Assembly: GCA_958438955.1 (NCBI GenBank)
Contig: CAUBTS010000021.1
Location: 1 to 21,499 of the forward strand
Origin: an uncultured Collinsella sp.
GTDB lineage: Bacteria > Actinomycetota > Coriobacteriia > Coriobacteriales > Coriobacteriaceae
Direction of reading: 5' to 3'
DNA: 21,499 nt
Of this stretch, positions 1 to 9,686 are shown one piece after another. The notes under the pieces are model-generated. The model had not been told where the DNA came from. It did no database searches and worked only from the letters and a program-made list of their open reading frames with translations. Position 1 is the stretch's first letter. Each line of letters opens with the position of its first letter. A program made the translations under genes and the position numbers.

Positions 1-2791
<2,791 letters not shown>

Positions 2792-2792
<1 letters not shown>

Positions 2793-3940
2793 TGGCTGAG
2801 GCTTTAGAGGTAACGCCCGCCGAGCTGGACGCGTTCGCGGACCGGCTCGGCGAGGTCGAGTCGTATCTCCATTTGGACGAAAAGCGCACGCGCGTGACCG
2901 AGCTCGAGGCCAAAAGTGTTGCCCCTAGCTTTTGGGATGACGCCGACGCCGCCCGTGCCACCATGGAGGAGATCGCGCGTACCAAGGAAGATATCGCTGC
3001 CGTGGATACCGCGCGGGGCGAGCTTTCCGATGCCCGCGCCGCGCTGGAGCTTGCCGAGGAGATGGGGGATGACCCCGATGCCGTCGCCCTTCGCGAGGAG
3101 GCTACAGCCACGGCTGAGCGCCTGGCCCGTGCCATCGATGAGCTTGAGCTTTCGAGCTGGTTTACCGGTGAGTTCGATCACGGCGATGCCATCGTGACCA
3201 TCAAGCCCGGACAGGGTGGTCTGGAGGCCCAGGACTGGACCTTCATGCTCTTTAAGATGTACATGAAGTACTGCCAGCGTCGCGGCTGGAAGGTCACCAT
3301 CAACGACTGTCCCGCGGCCGAGGTCATCGGCATCGACCGCGCGACCTTTACCGTCGAGGGCAAGGACGCATTTGGCATGCTGCGCGCCGAGGCTGGCGTC
3401 CACCGCTTGGTTCGCATTAGCCCCACCGACGACAAGAAGCGCCGCCAGACCACGTTTGCCGGCGTCGAGGTCATCCCCGTGCTACCCGATGATATCGACA
3501 TCGAGATCAGTCCCGACGACATCCGCGTGGACGTGTACCACGCGAGCGGCCCGGGCGGTCAGGGCGTCAACACCACCGACTCCGCCGTGCGCGTGACGCA
3601 TTTTCCCAGCGGCATTGTGGTCACCTGCCAAAACGAGCGCAGCCAGATCCAGAACAAGGCCGCGTGCATGCAGATCCTCAAGGCTCGCCTGTACGAGATT
3701 GAGCTCGAGAAGCGCGCCGAGGCCCTGGATGAGATTCGCGGACCCAAGACCACGATTGGTTTTGGCAACCAGATCCGCAGCTACGTGCTCTACCCGTACC
3801 AGATGGTCAAAGACCTACGCACGGGCGTGGAGACCAGCAATGTCGAGGCCGTCCTTGACGATGGCGACCTGGACCCGTTTGTTATTGGCTACCATCGCTG
3901 GGCTACCGGCAACGCCGATGCAGAAGGCTCGGAGGTCTAA
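2792..3940 (+). CDS. prfB: Peptide chain release factor 2 (RF2)
   Basis: RF2 ends translation at UGA and UAA by triggering peptidyl-tRNA hydrolysis in the ribosome. The 382-residue protein has the expected coiled N-terminal domain, the catalytic GGQ (residues 255-257, in SGPGGQGVN) and the C-terminal RSYVLYPYQMVKDLRTGVET segment. Two points stand out. First, the frame is continuous: there is no in-frame UGA near codons 25-30, where many bacteria carry the autoregulatory +1 frameshift (here the segment reads YLHLDE). Second, the stop-recognition tripeptide, SPF in canonical RF2 proteins, reads SPT (residues 210-212, codons AGC CCC ACC at 3419-3427). The start overlaps the secA stop as TAATG, suggesting translational coupling. 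The family assignment is very secure. Confidence 0.97.
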
Positions 3941-4001
3941 AACATCGGGTGGCTTCAAGCCGATGCCAAGCCCAACGGTTGGACGGGTTTGTATCCAGAA
4001 T

Positions 4002-4025
4002 AAACCCTGCGCAGGGGTGGTTTTT
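4002..4025 (+). terminator. Possible weak terminator after prfB
   Basis: A short G/C-rich palindromic core (CCCTGCGCAGGGG) is followed by GGTTTTTG. The stem is short and needs a bulge to extend, so this is a modest candidate. A second hairpin with a U-run follows at 4065-4093. Confidence 0.35.
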
Positions 4026-4039
4026 GTCCGGCGAATCGG

Positions 4040-4045
4040 TAGAAT
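4040..4045 (+). promoter_or_regulatory. -10-like element TAGAAT upstream of the YitT-family gene
   Basis: TAGAAT lies 60 bases before the start codon, in the context CGGTAGAATCG. The same CGGTAGAATC context recurs at 19063-19071 upstream of the tRNA genes. No clear -35 box is seen at 16-18 bases upstream, so the call rests on the hexamer and its position only. Confidence 0.3.
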
Positions 4046-4064
4046 CGAATACAAGAAGAAGTTC

Positions 4065-4093
4065 AAAGCGCATCCGTTTGGGTGCGCTTTTTT
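4065..4093 (+). terminator. Hairpin with U-run directly before the YitT-family ribosome binding site
   Basis: AAAGCGCATCC (4065-4075) pairs with GGGTGCGCTTT (4080-4090) around a GTTT loop, with one T-G wobble, and runs into TTT. It has the shape of an intrinsic terminator, plausibly for secA-prfB. It ends at base 4093, and the ribosome binding site GAGGGAGG begins at 4094. A transcript starting near the TAGAAT at 4040 would therefore have to read through it. Confidence 0.6.
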
Positions 4094-4105
4094 GAGGGAG
4101 GCAGC

Positions 4106-4996
4106 ATGGCATATCGTCTGGACATCAAGCGCATTCTTTCGATGAACCTCTTTCACGACCTGCCCCAGATCATGTTGGGGTGTGCCTTGGCCGCCATCGC
4201 GACCGACTTGTTTTTGATTCCCAACGGTCTTGCCGCCGGTGGCGTTACGGGCCTTGCCACCATTATCCAGGCGGTCGGCGCGGCGCGCGGCCTATCGCTT
4301 CCCGTTGGTATTCAGACGATCGTGATGAACGCCTTGCTGTTGTTGGTCGTTATGCGCGAGGGCGGCATGTTCTACGTGGTGCAGACCGCGACGGGCTTTG
4401 TGCTGCTGGGCTTCTTTACCGATCTGTTTGCCCCGTTTGTAGCACCTCTGGCGGATGCGGACCTGATGCTCCCTGCCATGTGGGGCGGCATTATTACGGG
4501 CATCGGTTACGGCATGGTGTTGCGCGCCGGCGCCAACACCGGCGGCTCGGACACGATTGGCCAAATCATCTCGCGTAACACCTCGCTGCCGGTGGGCTCG
4601 ACCGTCATGGCGATCGATGTTGCCGTATGCGCGCTATCGGCTCCGGTCTTTTCAATCGAAAACGCACTGTATGCAGGCCTTTCGATGGTCATTAGCGGCT
4701 ACGTGATCGATGCCGTGGTCGATGGTGGCAACAAACGCCGTATGGTACTCATCATCTCGGACAAGTTCCCTGATATCGCTGCCGATATCATGTATGGCCT
4801 GGGTCGTGGTTGTACCAAGTTTAAGGCGACTGGCATGTATTCGGGTGCCGAGAAGCCAGTGGTTATGGTCATCGTGAGCCGTCGAGAGCTCAATACCCTC
4901 AAGACGATCGTGCGCGAGCGCGATCCTCATGCCATCGTGACGGTTGCCGACGTTACGGAAGCCTTCGGCGAGGGATTCAAGGACATTAGCGCGTAG
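4106..4996 (+). CDS. YitT-family membrane protein (DUF161 + DUF2179)
   Basis: A 296-residue predicted integral membrane protein of the YitT family, whose molecular function is not established. The N-terminal two-thirds (about residues 20-205) consist of hydrophobic segments with the family's glycine-rich signatures: IPNGLAAGGVTGL near residues 38-50 and GANTGGSDTIGQII near 142-155. The rest (about 210-290) is the soluble DUF2179 domain, with the characteristic RGCTKFKATGMYSG and a final HAIVTVADVTEAFGEGF. I chose the ATG at 4106 because GAGGGAGG sits five bases upstream; an in-frame GTG at 4082 lies inside the preceding hairpin and has no ribosome binding site. It stands alone, with a terminator-like hairpin before it and about 200 bases of non-coding DNA after it. 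Family assignment is strong; the transported substrate, if any, cannot be read. Confidence 0.9.
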   Translation: MAYRLDIKRILSMNLFHDLPQIMLGCALAAIATDLFLIPNGLAAGGVTGLATIIQAVGAARGLSLPVGIQTIVMNALLLLVVMREGGMFYVVQTATGFVLLGFFTDLFAPFVAPLADADLMLPAMWGGIITGIGYGMVLRAGANTGGSDTIGQIISRNTSLPVGSTVMAIDVAVCALSAPVFSIENALYAGLSMVISGYVIDAVVDGGNKRRMVLIISDKFPDIAADIMYGLGRGCTKFKATGMYSGAEKPVVMVIVSRRELNTLKTIVRERDPHAIVTVADVTEAFGEGFKDISA

Positions 4997-5203
4997 GGTC
5001 GATCGCGTTCCATCCAAAAGACGTTCACATTGATAAACCGTTTCATCAGCGGTTCTGCCTGCTAAATTGTTCAAATAATGATAAAAACTCTGGTAAAGCC
5101 ATCAGTTTCCAGCATAATGAATGACGTACGTGCATTGCGGCTGTGTTGGGATTACCTTCGGTGCCGTGCGCATTTTGTCTAATGAGGATGAAAGGAAGGC
5201 ACA

Positions 5204-6034
5204 ATGAGCGACGAAGAGCTCAAAAAGGTTGCCAACGAGGTGAGGAAGGGCATCGTCACTGGCGTGCACGCTGCCAAGTCCGGCCATCCGGGCGGTTCGC
5301 TCGGCGCTGCCGACATCATGACCTATCTGTACTTTGAGGAAATGAACGTCGACCCGGCCGATCCCCGCAAGGCCGATCGCGACCGTTTTGTGCTCTCCAA
5401 GGGCCATTGCGCTCCGGGCCTGTACGCCGTGCTCGCCGAGCGTGGGTTCTTCCCCAAGGAGGATCTCGAGACGCTGCGCCATATCGGCAGCCACCTGCAA
5501 GGTCATCCCAACATGAACGACACCCCGGGCGTCGATATGTCCACCGGCTCGCTCGGCCAGGGCATCTCCGCCGCCGTGGGCATGGCGGTTGCCGCCAAGC
5601 ACTGGGGCGATACTTACCGCACGTACGCCCTGCTGGGTGATGGCGAGAGCGAGGAGGGCCAGGTCTGGGAGGCAGCCATGTTTGCCGGCAACCAGCAGCT
5701 CGATAACCTCTGCGTGATCGTCGACCACAACGGCCTGCAGATCGACGGCCCCGTCGAGGAGGTCAACGACCCCATGCCGCTCGCCGACAAGTTCCGCGCC
5801 TTTAAGTTCCACGTGGTGGAGCTTGCCGACGGCAACGATTTCGATCAGATCCGCGCCGCCTTTGCCGAGGCCCGCGCCACCAAGGGTCAGCCGACCGCCA
5901 TCATCGCCGAGACCATGAAGGGCAAGGGCGTTTCCTTTATGGAGAACCAGGTGGGTTGGCACGGTAAGGCCCCCAACGATGAACAGTTTGAGCAGGCCAT
6001 GGCAGAGCTCACGGCCGCCGGAGAGGAGCTCTAG
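5204..6034 (+). CDS. Transketolase, N-terminal (TPP-binding) subunit
   Basis: This is the first half of a split transketolase, which moves two-carbon ketol units between sugar phosphates in the non-oxidative pentose phosphate pathway. The 276-residue protein carries the thiamine diphosphate/metal motif starting at GDGESEEGQ (about residues 145-153) and ending at VDHN (N176). It also has SGHPGGSLG (H28) and FVLSKGHCAPGLY (H68), both histidines that line the active site in this family. An AGGAAGG ribosome binding site precedes the ATG. The stop TAG is one base from the start of the C-terminal subunit, so the two are co-transcribed and probably translated together. Split transketolases of this kind are common in anaerobes. 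No strong promoter is evident in the 200 bases upstream, which are A/T-rich around 5065-5120. Confidence 0.95.
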   Translation: MSDEELKKVANEVRKGIVTGVHAAKSGHPGGSLGAADIMTYLYFEEMNVDPADPRKADRDRFVLSKGHCAPGLYAVLAERGFFPKEDLETLRHIGSHLQGHPNMNDTPGVDMSTGSLGQGISAAVGMAVAAKHWGDTYRTYALLGDGESEEGQVWEAAMFAGNQQLDNLCVIVDHNGLQIDGPVEEVNDPMPLADKFRAFKFHVVELADGNDFDQIRAAFAEARATKGQPTAIIAETMKGKGVSFMENQVGWHGKAPNDEQFEQAMAELTAAGEEL

Positions 6035-6035
6035 G

Positions 6036-6977
6036 ATGGCAGACGTCAAGAAAATCGCCACGCGCGTAAGCTACGGCGAGGCCCTCGTCGAGCTCGCCAA
6101 CGAGCACGATGACTTTGTGGTCCTCGACGCCGACCTGGCTGCCGCCACGCAGACCGGCAAGTTCAAGGCAGCCTGCCCCGACCGCTTCTTCGATGTGGGC
6201 ATTGCCGAGAGCAACCTGATGGGCGTCGCCGCCGGTATCGCGACCACCGGCCGCGTTGCCTTCGCGAGCACCTTTGCCATGTTCGCTGCCGGTCGCGCCT
6301 TTGAGCAGGTCCGCAACTCCATCGGCTACCCGCACCTCAACGTTAAGATCGGTGCCACGCATGCCGGTATCTCGGTGGGCGAGGATGGCGCCACGCACCA
6401 GTGCTGCGAGGATATTGCCCTCATGCGCGTCATCCCCGGCATGACCGTGATCGTTCCTGCCGACGACGTGGAGGCCCGCGCCGTGACGCGCGCTGCCTAC
6501 GAGTGCGACGGCCCGGTGTACATGCGCTTCGCCCGTTTGGCCTCGCCGGTTATCAACGACCCCGAGACCTACAACTTCGAGTTGGGTAAGGGCATTGTCA
6601 TGCGCGAGGGCGCCGACGTCACCATCATCGCCTGCGGCCTGATGGTCGGCGAGGCTCTCGAGGCCGCCGAGCAGCTCGCTGCCGAGGGCATCGACGCCGA
6701 GGTCATCAACATGCACACCATCAAGCCCATCGATGCCGACCTGATCGTCAAGAGCGCCACCAAGACCGGCCACGTCGTGACCGTCGAGGAGCATTCTGTA
6801 ATCGGTGGCCTGGGCAGCGCCGTTGCCGACGTCCTGTGCGAGCAGTGCCCGACGCCCCTCAAGAAGATCGGCGTCAACGACACCTTTGGCGAGTCCGGCC
6901 CGGGTGCCGAGCTCTTGCACAAGTATGGCCTGGACGCCGCCAACATCGTGGCGACCACCAAGGAGTTCTTGGCATAA
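6036..6977 (+). CDS. Transketolase, C-terminal (pyrimidine-binding) subunit
   Basis: The second half of the split transketolase supplies the pyrimidine-binding and C-terminal domains of the heteromeric enzyme. The catalytic glutamate that activates thiamine diphosphate is E58, in DVGIAESNLMG. The segment GATHAGISVGEDGATHQ (about residues 106-122), then IPGMTVIVPADDVEA, is typical of the family, and the C-terminal part contains HTIKPID and VTVEEHSVIGGLG as in transketolase C domains. The ATG at 6036 is used because GGAGAGGAGCT lies just upstream, inside the end of the N subunit gene. A longer in-frame start at 5979 would overlap the neighbour by 56 bases without need. Length is 313 residues, normal. 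A perfect 11-bp hairpin follows about 50 bases after the stop. Confidence 0.95.
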   Translation: MADVKKIATRVSYGEALVELANEHDDFVVLDADLAAATQTGKFKAACPDRFFDVGIAESNLMGVAAGIATTGRVAFASTFAMFAAGRAFEQVRNSIGYPHLNVKIGATHAGISVGEDGATHQCCEDIALMRVIPGMTVIVPADDVEARAVTRAAYECDGPVYMRFARLASPVINDPETYNFELGKGIVMREGADVTIIACGLMVGEALEAAEQLAAEGIDAEVINMHTIKPIDADLIVKSATKTGHVVTVEEHSVIGGLGSAVADVLCEQCPTPLKKIGVNDTFGESGPGAELLHKYGLDAANIVATTKEFLA

Positions 6978-7027
6978 GGCAAGGCGGATCTCAAGGACTG
7001 CTTCGCCAGAACTATGGAAACCCGGCA

Positions 7028-7052
7028 GGGGCGCTCTCTTGGAGAGCGCCCC
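7028..7052 (+). terminator. Perfect 11-bp hairpin after the transketolase operon
   Basis: GGGGCGCTCTC (7028-7038) pairs exactly with GAGAGCGCCCC (7042-7052) around a TTG loop. It is followed by TATTTC rather than a clean U-run, so termination is plausible but not assured. Its 3' strand overlaps the 18-base dispersed repeat at 7050-7067. Confidence 0.5.
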
Positions 7053-7067
7053 TATTTCACCGCAACT
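7050..7067 (+). repeat. Dispersed repeat, copy 1 (right arm only)
   Basis: CCCTATTTCACCGCAACT here is identical to bases 20976-20993, downstream of smpB. At the second site it is the right arm of a long inverted repeat; here the matching left arm is missing and a different hairpin precedes it. Both copies lie just downstream of an operon. Confidence 0.6.
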
Positions 7068-7196
7068 CATGAAGACGCCCCTCAAGCACGGTCCCATCAG
7101 GGAAAAGGGCATATATCGACAAAGCGCAATTCAGACCCTTCCAGCGTTGTATATGCAGCACCCCAAGATAAACGCGGCGACCCCTTAGTTATCGCA

Positions 7197-7319
7197 GGCC
7201 GGGCACAGGGTTACTCTCCAAATCTTTCCGCAGGACGGAGGAGCCCCTGCCGCGCGAAGCGCGCAGCGGGGGCTCCGACATGTCCGAGGACGATTTGGAG
7301 AGTAACCCTGTGCCCGGCC
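7197..7319. repeat. 123-bp palindromic element, possible MITE
   Basis: The outer arms are a perfect 28-bp inverted repeat (7197-7224 with 7292-7319; it opens GGCCGGGCACAGGG). Inside lies a second hairpin: GGAGCCCCTGC pairs with GCGGGGGCTCC with one wobble, enclosing CGCGC-GAA-GCGCG. There is no transposase. Perfect arm identity suggests recent arrival or strong selection. It could be a non-autonomous mobile element, a cruciform-forming site or a bidirectional transcription barrier. No clear target-site duplication is seen. Confidence 0.75.
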
Positions 7320-7423
7320 GACGGGATCCCTAAGCACGCCATGCTTCTTATGTGCAGCAAAGCTAATACTGCTAAAATACAAAGCGCTCATGTAGTTTAA
7401 ACGCACGACGATAAGGAGCACCA

Positions 7424-8644
7424 GTGGGTAACCACTTCCGTACCTCCGGTGCGGGCGATGATGCCCCCAAGACGCAGGCAGGCGTCCAGGGCAGTCGTTT
7501 CGCCACTCCGGATTCAGAGGGCCAGCCTGTTGCTCAGGCCCCCGCTCAGCCGGCAGATCAGGCACAGCCGGCATCCGATCCCTTTGCCTACAATCCAACC
7601 AGCGATGTCGCGCTTTCCGGCACGGCGGGTTTTGAGCCCGTTCAGGCCGTGACCGCTCGCGTGGAGCAGCCTCAGGCTGGTGCCGCCACGCCGCAGCCTA
7701 CCATGGCCGGCATTCCCGACCCCTTGGCCCCTGCGACGCCGGCTCCTCAGCCTGCGCAGTCCGGTCTCTTTGCCGCTATTCCCGACCCCACGCAGCCTGC
7801 TGCCCCGGTGGTCGAGAGCGATCAGGCAGCCGAGGTCGCAAGCCTCGATAACGCGCTCAACAACCCCGATTTTACGTCGGTGTTTGCGCCCATCGATCCG
7901 CAGGCCAGCCGCAAGAAGATGGCCAAGCAGGCCGGTGTCGAGCCCGTCATCCTTATGGAGCATGTTACCAAGATCTATCCGGCACAGCCTAACAAGCCTG
8001 CACTCGACGACATCAACATCGAGATCTATCCGGGCGAGTTCGTCTTCCTGGTCGGTCACTCCGGCTCGGGTAAGACCACGCTGCTGTCGACGCTCAACCG
8101 CGACGTCAAGCCGACGAGCGGCCGCATCCTGGTTGCCGGTCAGGACCTCATGAAGATCAAGAACCGTAAGGTTCCGTTCCTGCGCCGCCAGATTGGCGCC
8201 GTGTTCCAGGACTTTAAGCTTCTGCCGCAAAAGACCGCCTACGAAAACGTGGCGTTTGCCCTGCAGTGCATCGGCAAGCCCAAGGGCGTCATTCGCAGCC
8301 AGGTGCCCGAGGTGCTGCGTCTGGTCGGTCTGGCCGATCAGATGGACTCGCTGCCCGACCAGCTTTCCGGTGGCGAGCAGCAGCGCGTTGCCGTCGCCCG
8401 TGCTATGGTCAACCGTCCGCCGCTGCTGATCTGCGACGAGCCCACGGGCAACCTCGACCCGGCGATCTCGCTGGGCATCATGAAGCTGCTTGAGCGTATT
8501 AACCGCACCGGCACCACCGTGATCGTCGCCACGCACGACCGCGAGATGGTCGATAGCATGCACCGTCGCGTGATCGCCCTCGAGGGCGGCCACGTCATCC
8601 GCGACCAGGAGAGGGGAGGTTACGGCAACTATGGCACCAACTAA
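7424..8644 (+). CDS. ftsE: Cell-division ATP-binding protein FtsE with a long N-terminal extension
   Basis: FtsE is the cytoplasmic ABC ATPase that, with FtsX, couples the division site to peptidoglycan hydrolase activation. The ABC domain (about residues 173-395) is complete: Walker A GHSGSGKT (211-218), Q-loop VFQDF (Q262), signature LSGGEQQR (314-321), Walker B LLICDEPTGNLD (334 on) and the switch histidine H371. The ordinary protein is about 220-230 residues; this one has 406 because of an extra segment of about 170 residues, rich in Pro, Ala and Gln and containing two IPDP motifs. The GTG start at 7424 is supported by AAGGAG five bases upstream. The internal ATG near 7919 has no comparable ribosome binding site, and the extension's codon choice matches the rest of the gene. 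The end overlaps ftsX by 14 bases. Confidence 0.95.
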   Translation: MGNHFRTSGAGDDAPKTQAGVQGSRFATPDSEGQPVAQAPAQPADQAQPASDPFAYNPTSDVALSGTAGFEPVQAVTARVEQPQAGAATPQPTMAGIPDPLAPATPAPQPAQSGLFAAIPDPTQPAAPVVESDQAAEVASLDNALNNPDFTSVFAPIDPQASRKKMAKQAGVEPVILMEHVTKIYPAQPNKPALDDINIEIYPGEFVFLVGHSGSGKTTLLSTLNRDVKPTSGRILVAGQDLMKIKNRKVPFLRRQIGAVFQDFKLLPQKTAYENVAFALQCIGKPKGVIRSQVPEVLRLVGLADQMDSLPDQLSGGEQQRVAVARAMVNRPPLLICDEPTGNLDPAISLGIMKLLERINRTGTTVIVATHDREMVDSMHRRVIALEGGHVIRDQERGGYGNYGTN

Positions 8645-9551
8645 CGTGGGCTACTCCTTCAAAGAAGCAATCAGCCACTTCTTCCGTAACTGGACTACCT
8701 CGCTCGGCGCCGTCATTACGATCTTCCTTTCGCTGTTTATCATCGGCCTGTTCATCATGGGCTCTGCGATGCTGAACTCCGTGATCGGCACCGTCGAGGA
8801 TCAGGTTGTCATCAACGCGTTCATTAGTGATGACGCCGATCAGGCCGATGTTCAGGCTTTTGAGGCCGAGCTTAAGACGTGGAATAACGTCAAGTCCGTG
8901 ACCTATAAGGACAAGGACGACGCGCTGGCCGAGTATACGAGCAAGATGTCGGGCAACGCCGACGCCACCATGAGCGCGCTCGATGGCCAGAACCCGCTGC
9001 CGGCTTCCTTCGCTATTGAGATGGACGATCCGTCCAAGGTCGAGAGCACGGCAAAGAAGCTCAAGAAGGATGCCGATTTCCAGAAGATCGCGGATGACGG
9101 CGACGTCAACGCGAGCGTGCTGTACGGCCAGGAGGAAGTGAGCCGCCTGTTCCAGGTGACCAACTACATCCGCATCGCCGCCGTGGTGCTCGTTGGTCTT
9201 CTGACCTTTATCGCATTCATCTTCATCAACAACACGATTCGCCTGTCCATCACGGCGCGTCGTCGTGAGATTGCGATTATGCGTCTGGTCGGCGCCAGCA
9301 ACGGCTTCATTCGTGGCCCGTTTATCACCGAGGGCGTGCTGCAGGCCATTTTGGGCTCGCTGCTTTCCGTCGGCGTTCTGGAGCTGCTGCGCAATCTGAT
9401 GATCCCGCGTCTGCAGGAGAGCATCGGCTGGATGTCGTTTGCCCTGCCAATGCAGTACTACCTGGTGACCTATGCTGCGCTGATTCTGGTCGGCGTGATT
9501 ATCGGTCTCTTTGGTTCTGCCATCGCCATGCGCCGCTACCTGCGCGTGTAG
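8631..9551 (+). CDS. ftsX: Cell-division permease-like protein FtsX
   Basis: FtsX is the membrane partner of FtsE; its extracellular loop relays the ATPase cycle to cell-wall hydrolases. The 306-residue protein has the standard layout: a short cytoplasmic N-terminus, a first membrane helix (about 23-48), a large extracellular domain (about 50-178), then three membrane helices near 180-202, 232-254 and 278-300. The cytoplasmic loop RRREIAIMRLVGASNGFIRGPF (about 210-231) is the typical coupling region. The ATG lies inside the end of ftsE, with GGGGAGG upstream, so the two are translationally coupled. A strong terminator follows at 9576-9609, making ftsEX a two-gene operon. The hydrolase partner is not in the window. 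Confidence 0.96.
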   Translation: MAPTNVGYSFKEAISHFFRNWTTSLGAVITIFLSLFIIGLFIMGSAMLNSVIGTVEDQVVINAFISDDADQADVQAFEAELKTWNNVKSVTYKDKDDALAEYTSKMSGNADATMSALDGQNPLPASFAIEMDDPSKVESTAKKLKKDADFQKIADDGDVNASVLYGQEEVSRLFQVTNYIRIAAVVLVGLLTFIAFIFINNTIRLSITARRREIAIMRLVGASNGFIRGPFITEGVLQAILGSLLSVGVLELLRNLMIPRLQESIGWMSFALPMQYYLVTYAALILVGVIIGLFGSAIAMRRYLRV

Positions 9552-9575
9552 GCATGCTTGGAATTCATCCCTTCC

Positions 9576-9609
9576 AACGGGTCGTCTCTTATGGGGCGGC
9601 CCGTTTTTT
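9576..9609 (+). terminator. Intrinsic terminator after ftsEX
   Basis: AACGGGTCGTC pairs with GGGCGGCCCGTT (11 bp including two G-T wobbles, loop around TCTTAT) and is followed by a T6 run. Confidence 0.85.
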
Positions 9610-9646
9610 GATCCCTAGGGGACGGCAGGAAAGCGAATCATTTGGG

Positions 9647-9652
9647 TAGACT
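9647..9652 (+). promoter_or_regulatory. -10-like element TAGACT upstream of rnr
   Basis: TAGACT, in TTTGGGTAGACTCTT, lies 35 bases before the rnr start and after the ftsEX terminator. No convincing -35 box is visible at the right distance, so this is a weak call. Confidence 0.3.
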
Positions 9653-9686
9653 CTTTGGAGTTCTCAATCGATAGTTAGGAGGCGCC

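Larger units (their letters stand above)
6978..7423. other. Non-coding stretch between transketolase and ftsE
   Basis: About 445 bases with no credible gene. From left to right it holds an 11-bp perfect hairpin (7028-7052) whose right strand runs into an 18-base repeat shared with the region after smpB (7050-7067), about 130 bases with no recognised element, a 123-bp palindrome (7197-7319), and a short A/T-rich leader before ftsE with a possible -10 element (TAAAAT, 7373-7378). Open frames crossing the palindrome on either strand give almost the same peptide because the DNA is an inverted repeat, and are not considered genes. Confidence 0.7.

Noticed and set aside
2860..2885. Programmed +1 frameshift in prfB
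   Set aside because: The frame is continuous through YLHLDE with no in-frame stop and no CTTTGA-type shift site.
5102..7112. Two minus-strand frames of 319 and 367 codons opposite the transketolase genes
   Set aside because: Both are complements of well-supported catalytic genes, show no domain, and have His/Gly/Leu-rich antisense composition.
7014..7598. Open frames on both strands across the ftsE upstream region
   Set aside because: They cross the 123-bp palindrome and translate to nearly the same peptide on both strands because the DNA is an inverted repeat. There is no convincing ribosome binding site, and the minus frame also covers the real start of ftsE.
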